A stretch of 64,000 nucleotides of DNA from Bacteroidota bacterium (GTDB lineage Bacteria; Bacteroidota; Bacteroidia; Chitinophagales; Chitinophagaceae): contig JADJJH010000001.1 of the NCBI GenBank assembly GCA_016706595.1, positions 434,001-498,000 of the forward strand, written 5' to 3'. Numbering within the stretch: position 1 is the stretch's first letter; each line of letters begins with the position of its first letter. Made by a program: the position numbers and the translations under genes. The notes under the pieces were generated by a model, which worked only from the letters and a program-made list of their open reading frames with translations, did not search any database and was not told the DNA's origin. Below, piece by piece: positions 46,098-55,415 of this stretch.

Positions 46098-48374
46098 CTA
46101 TTTCCCCTTCCTTTTTACGTACGCATCTACTGCGGCAATGGCTACCATATTTACAATTTGTCGAACCGTGCTACCTAATTGCAATACATGAACCGATTTA
46201 TTTAATCCAAGTAAAATTGGGCCAACCGCTTCTGAGTTGCCCAATTCCATCATTAAATGGTAGGCAATATTGCCGGCAGCAAGGTTAGGGAAAATTAAAA
46301 TATTGGGACTGTTATTCACCAATGAACTAAAAGGATAATTCTCTTTCAAGAGCTCATTATTGAATGCAACACTGCCTTGTATTTCTCCATCTACCACCAA
46401 ATCCGGATATCTTTCATGAAGTATTTTTACGGCTTCCTTTACTTTTTTGGCTTCATCTAAATGGCTCGATCCAAAATTTGAGTAGGACAACATCGCTACT
46501 TTTGGTTTGATGTTCATGTTCGAAACATTTTCAGCAGCCAACATGGTTATATCAACTAAATCTTGTACAGTTGGAAATTCATTAATGGTAGTATCCGCAA
46601 AGCAAATCGGTCCTTTTTTAGTGAGCATAACATACATACCTGCTAACTTATTTACCTTTTTATCGACACCAATAATTTCCAAAACCGGACGTAAGGTATC
46701 AGGATATTTCCGAGTGAGACCGGTAATTAAAGCGTCCGCTTCACCATTCTGTACCATCATACAGCCAAAGTAATTACGCTCGCGCATAATTTTCTTCGCC
46801 TCATAAATATTATAACCTTTACGATTTCGCTTGTCGAATAATTTTTCGCCATACTCGTGTCGCTTCATTTCATTCTCTTCAGATTTAGGGTCAATGATTT
46901 CAATTTCATCTATCTCTAAACCATTTTCATTGGCTATATTTTCAATCTTCTTTACATTGCCTAATAAAATTGGAATCGCAATTCCTTCGTCACGAACTAA
47001 TTGAGCAGCCTTTAAGGTTTTAAAATTCTCGGCATCGGCAAACACTACTTTTTGTTTATACTGTTTAGCTTTATTAATAATTACTTTTAAGATATTATCA
47101 TCACTACCTAATCGATTATGTAACTCTTCTTCATACTTTTTCCAATCCGGAATTTGTTGCGCTACACCACTCTCAACTGCAGCTTTTGCCACTGCCAATG
47201 AAACTTCGACAAGTAAGCGTGGATCCATTGGTTTTGGAATAATGTATAACTCACCGTATGATAAATTCTTTTCCAAATAAGCCATATTCACCATATCAGG
47301 AACAGGCTTTTTAGCTAATGCTGCCAAGGCTTTAACCGCAGCCATTTTCATTTCCTCATTAATGGTTCTGGCTCGCACATCTAAAGCACCTCTAAAAATA
47401 TAGGGGAAACCTAATACATTATTTACTTGATTCGGGTAATCGCTTCTTCCGGTTGCCATAATCACATCCGGACGTGCAGACATAGCCGTTTCATAATCAA
47501 TTTCCGGGTCAGGATTGGCTAATGCGAAAACGATTGGTTTGTCGGCCATGCCTTTCAACATGTCTGCATCTACAATTCCACCTTTCGATAAACCAATAAA
47601 TACATCTGCCCCTTTCATCGCATCACCTAATGAAGCATATTCGGTAACACAGGCAAATCGTTGCTTCTTCTCATCCAAATCTGTTCTGCTTTGAGTAATT
47701 GCACCTTTACTATCAAACATTACAAAATTTTCGACCTTGGCACCTAAGCGAATATATAAATCGCAACATGCCATCGCTGATGCTCCTGCACCACTCACTA
47801 CAATTCTAACTTTACTTATTTCTTTCTCTTGAATTTCAACAGCATTTAGTAAAGCCGCTGATGAAATAATAGCCGTACCATGTTGATCATCATGCATGAT
47901 GGGAATATTCAATTCAGCTTTCAATCGCTCTTCAATCACAAAACATTCCGGTGCTTTGATATCTTCTAAATTAATGCCGCCAAAAGTGGGCTCAAGGGCT
48001 TTAACGGTTCTAATAAATTCTTCAACATCTTTGGTGTTTAATTCAATATCAAACACATCAATATCGGCATAAATTTTAAATAATAAACCCTTGCCTTCCA
48101 TAACAGGCTTGGATGCTAAAGGTCCAATATCGCCTAACCCTAATACGGCTGTACCATTAGTGATTACCGCAACCAAGTTTCCTTTTGCGGTATATTTATA
48201 TACATCTTCCGGGTTTTTTTCAATCTCTCTGCAAGGTTCCGCAACCCCTGGCGAATAAGCTAAAGCAAGGTCGCGTTGGGTTTTTGTATCTTTTGTAGGT
48301 ATAACTTCTATCTTGCCGGGTCTGCCTTTTGCATGATAATCAAGGGCATCTATCTTACGTATCTGTTTTTGCAT
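46098..48374 (-). CDS. maeB: NADP-dependent malic enzyme with PTA domain (758 aa)
   Basis: Decarboxylates malate to pyruvate with NADP as cofactor. N-terminal malic enzyme domain: LALAYSPGVAEPCREI, GKGLLFKIYADIDVFDIE, MHDDQHGTAIISSAALLNA, and nucleotide-binding RIVVSGAGASAMACCDLY. After about residue 430 comes a phosphotransacetylase-like domain (VVFADAENFKTLKAAQLVRD, EIQGSVAFNNEL, NIAYHLMMELG), usual in MaeB, where it is regulatory rather than catalytic. The length of about 758 residues is full. It converges with the GH19 gene across the palindrome and diverges from the peptidase operon. Confidence 0.96.
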   Translation of the reverse strand: MQKQIRKIDALDYHAKGRPGKIEVIPTKDTKTQRDLALAYSPGVAEPCREIEKNPEDVYKYTAKGNLVAVITNGTAVLGLGDIGPLASKPVMEGKGLLFKIYADIDVFDIELNTKDVEEFIRTVKALEPTFGGINLEDIKAPECFVIEERLKAELNIPIMHDDQHGTAIISSAALLNAVEIQEKEISKVRIVVSGAGASAMACCDLYIRLGAKVENFVMFDSKGAITQSRTDLDEKKQRFACVTEYASLGDAMKGADVFIGLSKGGIVDADMLKGMADKPIVFALANPDPEIDYETAMSARPDVIMATGRSDYPNQVNNVLGFPYIFRGALDVRARTINEEMKMAAVKALAALAKKPVPDMVNMAYLEKNLSYGELYIIPKPMDPRLLVEVSLAVAKAAVESGVAQQIPDWKKYEEELHNRLGSDDNILKVIINKAKQYKQKVVFADAENFKTLKAAQLVRDEGIAIPILLGNVKKIENIANENGLEIDEIEIIDPKSEENEMKRHEYGEKLFDKRNRKGYNIYEAKKIMRERNYFGCMMVQNGEADALITGLTRKYPDTLRPVLEIIGVDKKVNKLAGMYVMLTKKGPICFADTTINEFPTVQDLVDITMLAAENVSNMNIKPKVAMLSYSNFGSSHLDEAKKVKEAVKILHERYPDLVVDGEIQGSVAFNNELLKENYPFSSLVNNSPNILIFPNLAAGNIAYHLMMELGNSEAVGPILLGLNKSVHVLQLGSTVRQIVNMVAIAAVDAYVKRKGK

Positions 48375-48749
48375 ATTTTGTTATTAGGTGAAAATCTAGA
48401 ATTCAATTTCTGTATCTGCGGCGTGAAAATACAACATCCCATAAATTTATTATCATAATACCATCTAGATAAAATTTGAGCTTGCGATAAAGTGTACTAT
48501 ATGTATGTTCAGGAATATGAAAAATTTTACCTTTCCATAGCTTACTTGCTTGGGAATTGCAACAAAGGCTGGAGGGAGCCATCTCTTTTTTATGAAATCG
48601 AAAAATGGTTTCTACCTATTTTGCCTAGTTTGCCTTACATAAACCATTAGGCTTAATCCCAAATGCTAAAATGATAAATCTACACCTCTGTTTTATCCAC
48701 CTTTATTTTACAACCAAATTCCTATATTTACGCCACAAATTTATTAATA
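48375..48749. other. 375-bp divergent intergenic region
   Basis: Between divergent maeB and the prolyl oligopeptidase gene. A near -7 element TATATTTA at 48723-48730 lies 19 nt before the peptidase ATG. A short hairpin at 48567-48580 (GGCT/AGCC) precedes a T run but has no upstream plus-strand gene to terminate. No gene seen. Confidence 0.45.
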
Positions 48750-50876
48750 ATGAACAAATCCTTCTTATTACCACTTATGCTTTTAACCTTACAAAGCGTT
48801 GCCCAAAAAAGATTACCTATGCTTGAACAACCTGTTGCACGCAAGGAAGCAATAAAAGATAATTATTTTGGACAAGATATTCAAGACCCCTATCGTTGGC
48901 TCGAAGATGACAATTCGCAAGAAACTGCTTTGTGGGTGCGTCAACAAAATTTGGTAACTTTCGATTACTTGCAAAAGATTCCATTTCGTGATAAAGTGGG
49001 AAAGGAACTTACCCGAATGTGGAATTATGAGAAGTACGGCAGTCCGATGAAGGAAGGCGAATATTTTTTATTTTATAAGAATGATGGATTGCAAAATCAA
49101 AGCGTTCTTTACATTCAAAAAGGATTGAATGGAGAGCCACAAGAATTTTTAAATCCCAATACGATGAATAAAGAAGGGACCTCTTCTTTAGGTTCAATAT
49201 CATTATCGAAAAACCAAAAGTTTTGTGCTTACAGCGTTTCCAATGCCGGTAGCGATTGGCAAGATATTTATGTGATGGATGTTGAATCAAAAGCCAAAAC
49301 AAAAGATGTAATTAATTATTCAAAATTTAGTGGAATTGCTTGGAAAGGAGATGAAGGATTTTATTATAGTGGTTACGATAAACCTGCAGAAAGTGGAAAG
49401 TATTCGGCAAAGACAGAATATCAAAAAATATTCTTTCACAAAATGGGCACTGCCCAAAGCGACGATAAATTAGTTTATGAGGATAAAGAACACCCATTGC
49501 GTTATAAAGGTGCAGCATTAACCGAAGATGAAAGATGGTTGATGTTGAGCATTTCGGAAGGAACCGATGGTAGCGAATTATACTTTATGGATTTGCAAGA
49601 TAAAACAAAGAAGACCTTTACATTGCTATGCAAAGGCTTTAGTAGCAATTTTGATTTTGTAGATAATATAGATGGGAAATTTTTAGTGTATACAAATTAT
49701 CAAGCAGCAAATTATCAGTTGGTACTCATCGATCCACAACAACCGGAACCTTCAAACTGGAAAAAGTTTTTACCAGAAGCATCTAATAAATTAGATGCCG
49801 TGAACCGAGTAGGGGACAAAGTATTTTGTACCTATTTAATCAACGCTGCATCGCAAGTAAATGTATATGATCTAAAAGGAGCTATACTTTCTACCATCGA
49901 CTTGCCGGGCATTGGCACCGCAAGCGGATTTGGTGGAAGTAAAAAAGATGATATCACTTTTTATACTTATACCTCTTTTAATGCGCCACCAATGATTTTT
50001 AAATACGATTTAAAAACAGGCAAAAGCGAGTTATTTAAACAACCCAATTTAAAAACCGATTTGGGTAATACGGTTGTTGAACAAATTTGGTTTAAGAGCA
50101 AAGATGGTACACGTGTACCGATGTTTATTTATCATAGAGCCGATGTTGATATTCGTAAAGGACCACATCCGGTATTTTTATATGGCTATGGTGGATTTAA
50201 TATTTCACTTACCCCAAGCTTTAGTATTCCTATGAGTTATTTTGTACAAAAAGGCGGCATATATGTTTGTGTATCCTTACGCGGTGGAAGTGAATTTGGT
50301 GAAAAATGGCACGAAGGTGGCAAGCTCGAAAACAAACAAAATGTATTTGATGATTTTATTGGTGCGGCCGAAAGTTTAATCACCTCTGGTGTTACTAGTA
50401 AAGAAATGTTAGCTATTCACGGACGAAGTAATGGTGGCTTACTTGTAGGCGCTTGTATGACTCAACGACCGGATTTGTTTCAAGTATGCTTACCGGGTGT
50501 TGGCGTTTTAGATATGTTGCGTTATCATAAATTTACTGTTGGTTGGGGATGGGCAGTTGAATATGGAAGCAGTGATAAAAAAGAAGATTTTAATTATCTA
50601 ATAAAGTATTCGCCATTACATAACGTAAAGAAAGGCGCAAAGTATCCGGCAACGATGGTTACTACAGCCGATCACGACGACCGCGTAGTGCCTGCCCATT
50701 CATTTAAATTTGCCGCTGCTTTACAAGATGCAAATGCAAGCACCAACCCGATGTTGATTCGTATTGATACACAAGCCGGACATGGTGCAGGCAAACCCAC
50801 TTCAAAACAAATTGACGAATGGGCAGATGTTTTGAGCTTTACAATGTATCATCTAGGCATGGATGGGTTTAAATAG
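48750..50876 (+). CDS. Prolyl oligopeptidase family serine peptidase, S9A (708 aa)
   Basis: Secreted or periplasmic peptidase cutting after proline in small peptides. Signal peptide MNKSFLLPLMLLTLQSVAQ; then the family N-terminus DNYFGQDIQDPYRWLEDDNS; a seven-blade propeller; and a catalytic alpha/beta-hydrolase domain. Nucleophile S560 in HGRSNGGLLVG, Asp in ADHDDRVVP near 641-644, and H678 in QAGHGAGKP complete the triad. The length of about 700 residues is normal. The M28 peptidase gene starts 12 bp downstream, so the two probably form a peptide-degradation operon. Confidence 0.95.
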   Translation: MNKSFLLPLMLLTLQSVAQKRLPMLEQPVARKEAIKDNYFGQDIQDPYRWLEDDNSQETALWVRQQNLVTFDYLQKIPFRDKVGKELTRMWNYEKYGSPMKEGEYFLFYKNDGLQNQSVLYIQKGLNGEPQEFLNPNTMNKEGTSSLGSISLSKNQKFCAYSVSNAGSDWQDIYVMDVESKAKTKDVINYSKFSGIAWKGDEGFYYSGYDKPAESGKYSAKTEYQKIFFHKMGTAQSDDKLVYEDKEHPLRYKGAALTEDERWLMLSISEGTDGSELYFMDLQDKTKKTFTLLCKGFSSNFDFVDNIDGKFLVYTNYQAANYQLVLIDPQQPEPSNWKKFLPEASNKLDAVNRVGDKVFCTYLINAASQVNVYDLKGAILSTIDLPGIGTASGFGGSKKDDITFYTYTSFNAPPMIFKYDLKTGKSELFKQPNLKTDLGNTVVEQIWFKSKDGTRVPMFIYHRADVDIRKGPHPVFLYGYGGFNISLTPSFSIPMSYFVQKGGIYVCVSLRGGSEFGEKWHEGGKLENKQNVFDDFIGAAESLITSGVTSKEMLAIHGRSNGGLLVGACMTQRPDLFQVCLPGVGVLDMLRYHKFTVGWGWAVEYGSSDKKEDFNYLIKYSPLHNVKKGAKYPATMVTTADHDDRVVPAHSFKFAAALQDANASTNPMLIRIDTQAGHGAGKPTSKQIDEWADVLSFTMYHLGMDGFK

Positions 50877-50888
50877 AAATATCCTTCA

Positions 50889-52154
50889 ATGAATAAACTT
50901 CTTGCTTTACTTCTCTTTGTTCATGTATGTTGCACCCAATTTCTTTCTGCGCAAGATTTCCAAGCTTCAAAAGAAATTATAGATAAATTATGTTCACAAG
51001 AATTTAAAGGACGAGGTTATGTAGATAATGGGGTAAACAAAGCCGCCGATTATTTGGCTTCAAAATACAAACAGTATAATTTGAAGTCGTTTGGAAAAGA
51101 TTATTTTCAATCTTATAGCTTCCCGGTAAATACGATTCCCAATGACATTGAATGTACACTCGATAATAAAGCACTCAAAACAGGATATGATTTTTTAGTT
51201 GATGCAGGTGCAACCTCTTTACAAGGTGAATTTAATTTGTTACATTATAACATGAACGATTCGATTGAAAAGATGGCCTTGTTCAGTAAAATCAAAAAAG
51301 GATTTGCTAAAGATGAAGCACCGGTATTACATCATTTTAATTTTAGAAATCAAAGTTTTTCAGATAGCTGTTCATATTATCGAAACTTCCCAAAACTATT
51401 TATTACAACAGAAGATAAGAAACTAACCCATACAATAAGTCGCTACGTTGATGAAAACCCTTCCCTTATTTTTATAGATAGTGTGATATCAAATCAGAAA
51501 AAAATACATATCCATTTCAAAAATAAATTCATTCGTAGTTTTAAATCTAAAAATGTGATTGGCTATATCGAAGGTAAAAACAAAGATTCTTTCATAGCCT
51601 TTTCTGCCCATTTCGACCATCTGGGCATGCAAGGCAAAGAGGCCATGTTTCCCGGAGCTAGTGACAATGCAAGTGGTGTTAGTATGCTTTTTTATTTGAT
51701 AGATTATTATACAAAACATCAACCAAATTGCAATATTGTGTTTATGCTTTTTAGTGGCGAAGAGGCGGGATTAATGGGTTCAGATTATTTCACCGAAAAT
51801 CCACTTTTCAATATCGATAAAATAAAGTTGCTTATCAATATCGATATTATGGGTAATGCCGAAAAAGGGATTGTTGTAGTGAATGGCGAAACACGTAAAC
51901 AAGAATTTGATTTACTAAGTTCCATCAACGATAGCTTACATCTCGTTCCAAAAGTTCGTATCAGAAGTCAAACTAAAAACAGTGATCACTATCATTTTTC
52001 CGAACATGGTGTGCCGGCAGTTTTTATGTATTCGGATGGCGGACAAGGTTATTACCACGATGTATTTGATAAAGCCGATGCTTTGCAACTCACGAATTAT
52101 GAACAAACCGGACAGCTTCTTATTGAATTTACAAATCAATTAAGTCGTAAATAA
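50889..52154 (+). CDS. M28-family zinc aminopeptidase (421 aa)
   Basis: Exported aminopeptidase-type metallopeptidase. Signal peptide MNKLLALLLFVHVCCTQFLSAQ. The co-catalytic two-zinc centre is visible: His in FSAHFDHLGM, bridging Asp in GASDNASGV, Glu pair in MLFSGEEAGLMGSDYF, Asp in INIDIMGN, and the last His in KNSDHYHFSEHGVPA. The length is normal for the small M28 subfamily without extra domains. It follows the prolyl oligopeptidase by 12 bp; together they could finish oligopeptide breakdown outside the cytoplasm. Its 3' end overlaps the convergent methyltransferase gene by 15 bp. Confidence 0.94.
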   Translation: MNKLLALLLFVHVCCTQFLSAQDFQASKEIIDKLCSQEFKGRGYVDNGVNKAADYLASKYKQYNLKSFGKDYFQSYSFPVNTIPNDIECTLDNKALKTGYDFLVDAGATSLQGEFNLLHYNMNDSIEKMALFSKIKKGFAKDEAPVLHHFNFRNQSFSDSCSYYRNFPKLFITTEDKKLTHTISRYVDENPSLIFIDSVISNQKKIHIHFKNKFIRSFKSKNVIGYIEGKNKDSFIAFSAHFDHLGMQGKEAMFPGASDNASGVSMLFYLIDYYTKHQPNCNIVFMLFSGEEAGLMGSDYFTENPLFNIDKIKLLINIDIMGNAEKGIVVVNGETRKQEFDLLSSINDSLHLVPKVRIRSQTKNSDHYHFSEHGVPAVFMYSDGGQGYYHDVFDKADALQLTNYEQTGQLLIEFTNQLSRK

Positions 52155-52604
52155 TGTATTTCCTTCCAAATCCAATAATAATTTTTTCCGCCATAAACCT
52201 CCGCTAAATCCAACCAACTCTCCATTTTTGCCAACTACCCTATGACAAGGAATAATGATAGGTATAGGGTTTTTGCCATTGGCTGAAGCAATGGCTCGAA
52301 TGGCTAAAGGTTGTTGCATCTGTTTTGATAGTTGCGAATAAGATATTTGTTTGCCAAAAGGTATTTTCTGTAACTCGTTCCATACCGAAATTTGAAAAGG
52401 TGTACCTTCAGTAGCTAACGGAATGGTAAATATTGTTCGTTGTAAATTAAAATATTCATCGAGCTGAATCATCGTCTTTTCTAGAACAGGATTCAATAGT
52501 TCTTTACCTTCAATTGAAACATCAAAACATATTTCGGTAAGTGCCTCGTCATTTGACTTCAACAGCAAATTCCCTAATTTACAACGGTATACACATTGAA
52601 ACAT
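52140..52604 (-). CDS. ogt: O6-alkylguanine-DNA methyltransferase (154 aa)
   Basis: Suicidal DNA repair protein that transfers an alkyl group from O6-alkylguanine to its own Cys. The acceptor C120 lies in IIIPCHRVVGKNGELVGF, with the helix-turn-helix region YSQLSKQMQQPLAIRAIASA before it and GGLWRKKLLLDLEG after. The length of about 154 residues corresponds to the Ogt type, without the Ada N-terminal domain. It overlaps the convergent M28 gene tail-to-tail by 15 bp, an unusual compactness here. Confidence 0.94.
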   Translation of the reverse strand: MFQCVYRCKLGNLLLKSNDEALTEICFDVSIEGKELLNPVLEKTMIQLDEYFNLQRTIFTIPLATEGTPFQISVWNELQKIPFGKQISYSQLSKQMQQPLAIRAIASANGKNPIPIIIPCHRVVGKNGELVGFSGGLWRKKLLLDLEGNTLFTT

Positions 52605-52681
52605 AAATTCGAAAATACAGCATCAATTCGAGGAACCTACAGAGGATGACTTAAAATCAATCAAACCTTTTTTGATGGCAA

Positions 52682-54082
52682 TTAGTTGACGGCAATTACA
52701 CCTGTGCTCCATTGCAAAGCGTAAATTGTTTTGAAGTACTTCGTTTTAAGTTCAATCAATTTCAAGTATGCCTCTAAGGCTTTATTTTCTCTGCTATTCA
52801 CTAAAAACAATGAACTTTCTCCATTCATTAATTTGGCTTCTTCGGCGGTTACAAGTTTTCGGTAATTTTCATAATTGTCGCGTTGCAATTCAATTTGATT
52901 TTTATAATTCAATAACTCGTTATAATAACTTTTCACTTTTATTTCTATCTGTTGACGTTTCTGGGTTCGTGAAATTTCGGTTTGTTCAATTTTGAATATG
53001 GCTTGTTTGTATAAACCACGTCCCTGAGAAAAACGTAGTGGCATTTCCATTTTAATTCCATACTGATAATTCTTATCCAGTAAAGCAGAAGCATCATTTA
53101 AAACATAGTACCCTTTGTTTAAGATATTATATTGTACATCTAATTTTGGCAATAATTCCTGAAATTTAAGTTTTTTATCAATCCTTAAGATGTCCATTTT
53201 TTGGTCATAGATATTGAGTTCAGGATGCATGTCCAAGGCTAAATTAAGTAGATCCTGCAAGTTGAAATTATTAGTTCGTATCATTTCTTCCTGCTCCCAT
53301 CCCTTTTGTGGAATCACATTTTGCGGCAATACGTAGGGTTCGTTATTTGATTTCCATAGATACAAGCTTAACGCAAGCCCAGCATTCTGAAATGCGAGTC
53401 GGGCATCATTTTGTTGATACTGAAAACTCTGCAATTGAGCCAATGCCTCTAACGTATCAATGGCAGGTCGCTCACCATTTTTGTAGGCTTTTTTTACTAA
53501 TTCAAAGCGAGTATTTGTAACTTCTACATTGTTATTCATTATCAAATAATTTTGATAGGCATAAACCCAACGCCAATATGCATCCATGGCATCTAGAAGT
53601 ATATTATTAATGACGATTTTTTGCTCAAGCATTGCCATGCTATTAAATAGTTTGGCTTGCTGTAAAATAGCCCTTCGTTTATCAATGACTAAATTTTTCA
53701 ACAGAGAAGCGCTAATTCCTGCATAACTGGTTTTCCCAATCGTTTCACTCACTTCAAATCGGTTACCCGACAAATTCTCTACCCCTGCAAATAATTCGAT
53801 ACCATACCATGTAGGTATCGATAGGTGAGGATTTGCAAAGCTATAATAGTTTTCACCCGCAAAGTTTTTAGTAGATATGTAATTACTGATAACGGGATCA
53901 AATGCACCTCTTGCAGCCAATACCTCTGCTGCTGATTTTTTTAGGTCAAGACTAGCTAATCTAACCACTGGATGAAACTCTTTCACAATTTTCAACACCT
54001 GCTCAGCATGTAAAAGAGAGTCCTGTGCAAATGAGCTGTGGTGTACCCATAAAAACAGTAATATGAACTTGAATTTCGTCAT
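52682..54082 (-). CDS. TolC-family outer-membrane efflux protein (466 aa)
   Basis: Outer-membrane channel of a tripartite exporter. Signal peptide MTKFKFILLFLWVHHSSFAQ, followed by two OEP repeats rich in long helices (EVLAARGAFDPVISNYIST near the start; QQIEIKVKSYYNELLNYKNQ, EAYLKLIELKTKYFKTIYAL near the end). The length of 466 residues is normal. Its start abuts the HlyD-family stop (54082/54083), so it is the last gene of the ABC-HlyD-TolC operon. The cargo is unknown. Confidence 0.92.
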   Translation of the reverse strand: MTKFKFILLFLWVHHSSFAQDSLLHAEQVLKIVKEFHPVVRLASLDLKKSAAEVLAARGAFDPVISNYISTKNFAGENYYSFANPHLSIPTWYGIELFAGVENLSGNRFEVSETIGKTSYAGISASLLKNLVIDKRRAILQQAKLFNSMAMLEQKIVINNILLDAMDAYWRWVYAYQNYLIMNNNVEVTNTRFELVKKAYKNGERPAIDTLEALAQLQSFQYQQNDARLAFQNAGLALSLYLWKSNNEPYVLPQNVIPQKGWEQEEMIRTNNFNLQDLLNLALDMHPELNIYDQKMDILRIDKKLKFQELLPKLDVQYNILNKGYYVLNDASALLDKNYQYGIKMEMPLRFSQGRGLYKQAIFKIEQTEISRTQKRQQIEIKVKSYYNELLNYKNQIELQRDNYENYRKLVTAEEAKLMNGESSLFLVNSRENKALEAYLKLIELKTKYFKTIYALQWSTGVIAVN

Positions 54083-55411
54083 TTATTTAGACTTTCGTTT
54101 TTCTATTTTTTCATTTTCGATATAGTAATCAGGCGGAAAGCCATTGATATTCCGCCAGAATTCATACCATATGGGAACATCTTTAAGTAGGGTAATGGCT
54201 TGCGCACCACTTCCTATTTTAATTTGCTTAGGCCATTTTTTGAAAGTGCTATCTTCGGCTACCAATACTCTAAACATGCCATTGGAACTGATTGTGTTTT
54301 CAATCATTACAATTTTACCTGCAAAAGTACCATAACTATTATCGGGCCAACCGCTAAATACGATAGCCGGAAATCCATCAAACATAAATCTTACCTTTTG
54401 ATTCACATTCACTAAAGGAAGGTCAACAGGCCTGATGTACATTTCAACAACATAATCCTTTCGTGTTGGCACAATCATAGTAATGGGCTCTCCTTCTTTA
54501 ACCAGTTCGCCAATGCCACCTTTGTTAGATTGCACAATTTGTCCATCTTGCGGAGCCAAAAGAAAATACATGCCATTTCTGATGATATAATTACTAACTT
54601 GGTTTTCAAGTTTAGCTACCTCTCCAGAGGTGTTGGCAATTTGTCCCATGCTTTGAAATTGTTCACCTCGTGCTTTGCCAATTTTTTCAGTATATTCTTG
54701 CTCAACAGCATTTTGTTCAATACCATTATTTATAATTTCCTGCTCTGTTTGGGTGAGTTTATTTTCAGCCACTATTTTTTTGGCCAAAACATTTTGCAAA
54801 CTGATGTTACGTTGTTGCAACTGAGTTTGTGAAACTAATCCATCATCAAACATTTTTTGTTGTCTTTCATATTGATCTTTTGCCAATTTTAATTCATTCT
54901 CAATCGCTATTAATTCTGCTTTTTCACCGGTTAATTTATTTCCTAGTTGCTTGAGTTTATTATTGAGTTGTAAAATCTTGAGTTGTTTTGCTTCTTGCAA
55001 TGCAACGATTTGCGTAGTGGCCGTTCCGATTTTGCTTTCATAATAGCGAATTGAATTCTGTTTCGCCTCTACTTGCTTTTTGGTTTGATTTACCAAATTA
55101 GGATCAAGATAATCTTCTTTTATCTCTGTTAATTGAAGTAAGGTATCTCCTTTTTTTACAAAGCTACCTTCACGAATCCACCACTTCACAATTCTGCCGG
55201 GAATCGGTGAGTTTATCTTTTGTAATCTTTGCGCTTGATCTAAAGTAGTAATCACACCTTTCGATTTAATATTTTGTGTCCACGGTAAAAACAAAGTAAG
55301 TAGCAAAAAGATGACCAACCCCCAAAACCAATACCGTACATTACTTTTCTTTGCACTACGATATATCTTCGAAAATGATTTGACAGGTATTTTATATTGA
55401 TTACTTTCCAT
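54083..55411 (-). CDS. HlyD-family periplasmic adaptor (442 aa)
   Basis: Membrane-fusion protein bridging the ABC exporter and the TolC channel. One N-terminal transmembrane helix (WFWGLVIFLLLTLFLPW) follows a short cytoplasmic segment. A biotinyl/lipoyl-like half motif (INSPIPGRIVKWWIREGSFV) comes next, then a long coiled-coil hairpin (about residues 95-260), the second half motif (LLAPQDGQIVQSNKGGIGE), and a beta-barrel domain. The length is normal for HlyD/EmrA-type adaptors. It is 4 bp downstream of the ABC gene. Confidence 0.93.
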   Translation of the reverse strand: MESNQYKIPVKSFSKIYRSAKKSNVRYWFWGLVIFLLLTLFLPWTQNIKSKGVITTLDQAQRLQKINSPIPGRIVKWWIREGSFVKKGDTLLQLTEIKEDYLDPNLVNQTKKQVEAKQNSIRYYESKIGTATTQIVALQEAKQLKILQLNNKLKQLGNKLTGEKAELIAIENELKLAKDQYERQQKMFDDGLVSQTQLQQRNISLQNVLAKKIVAENKLTQTEQEIINNGIEQNAVEQEYTEKIGKARGEQFQSMGQIANTSGEVAKLENQVSNYIIRNGMYFLLAPQDGQIVQSNKGGIGELVKEGEPITMIVPTRKDYVVEMYIRPVDLPLVNVNQKVRFMFDGFPAIVFSGWPDNSYGTFAGKIVMIENTISSNGMFRVLVAEDSTFKKWPKQIKIGSGAQAITLLKDVPIWYEFWRNINGFPPDYYIENEKIEKRKSK

Positions 55412-55415
55412 AATT

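Noticed and set aside
48567..48590. Hairpin plus T run resembling a terminator
   Set aside because: The stem is only 4 bp and no plus-strand gene lies upstream to be terminated.
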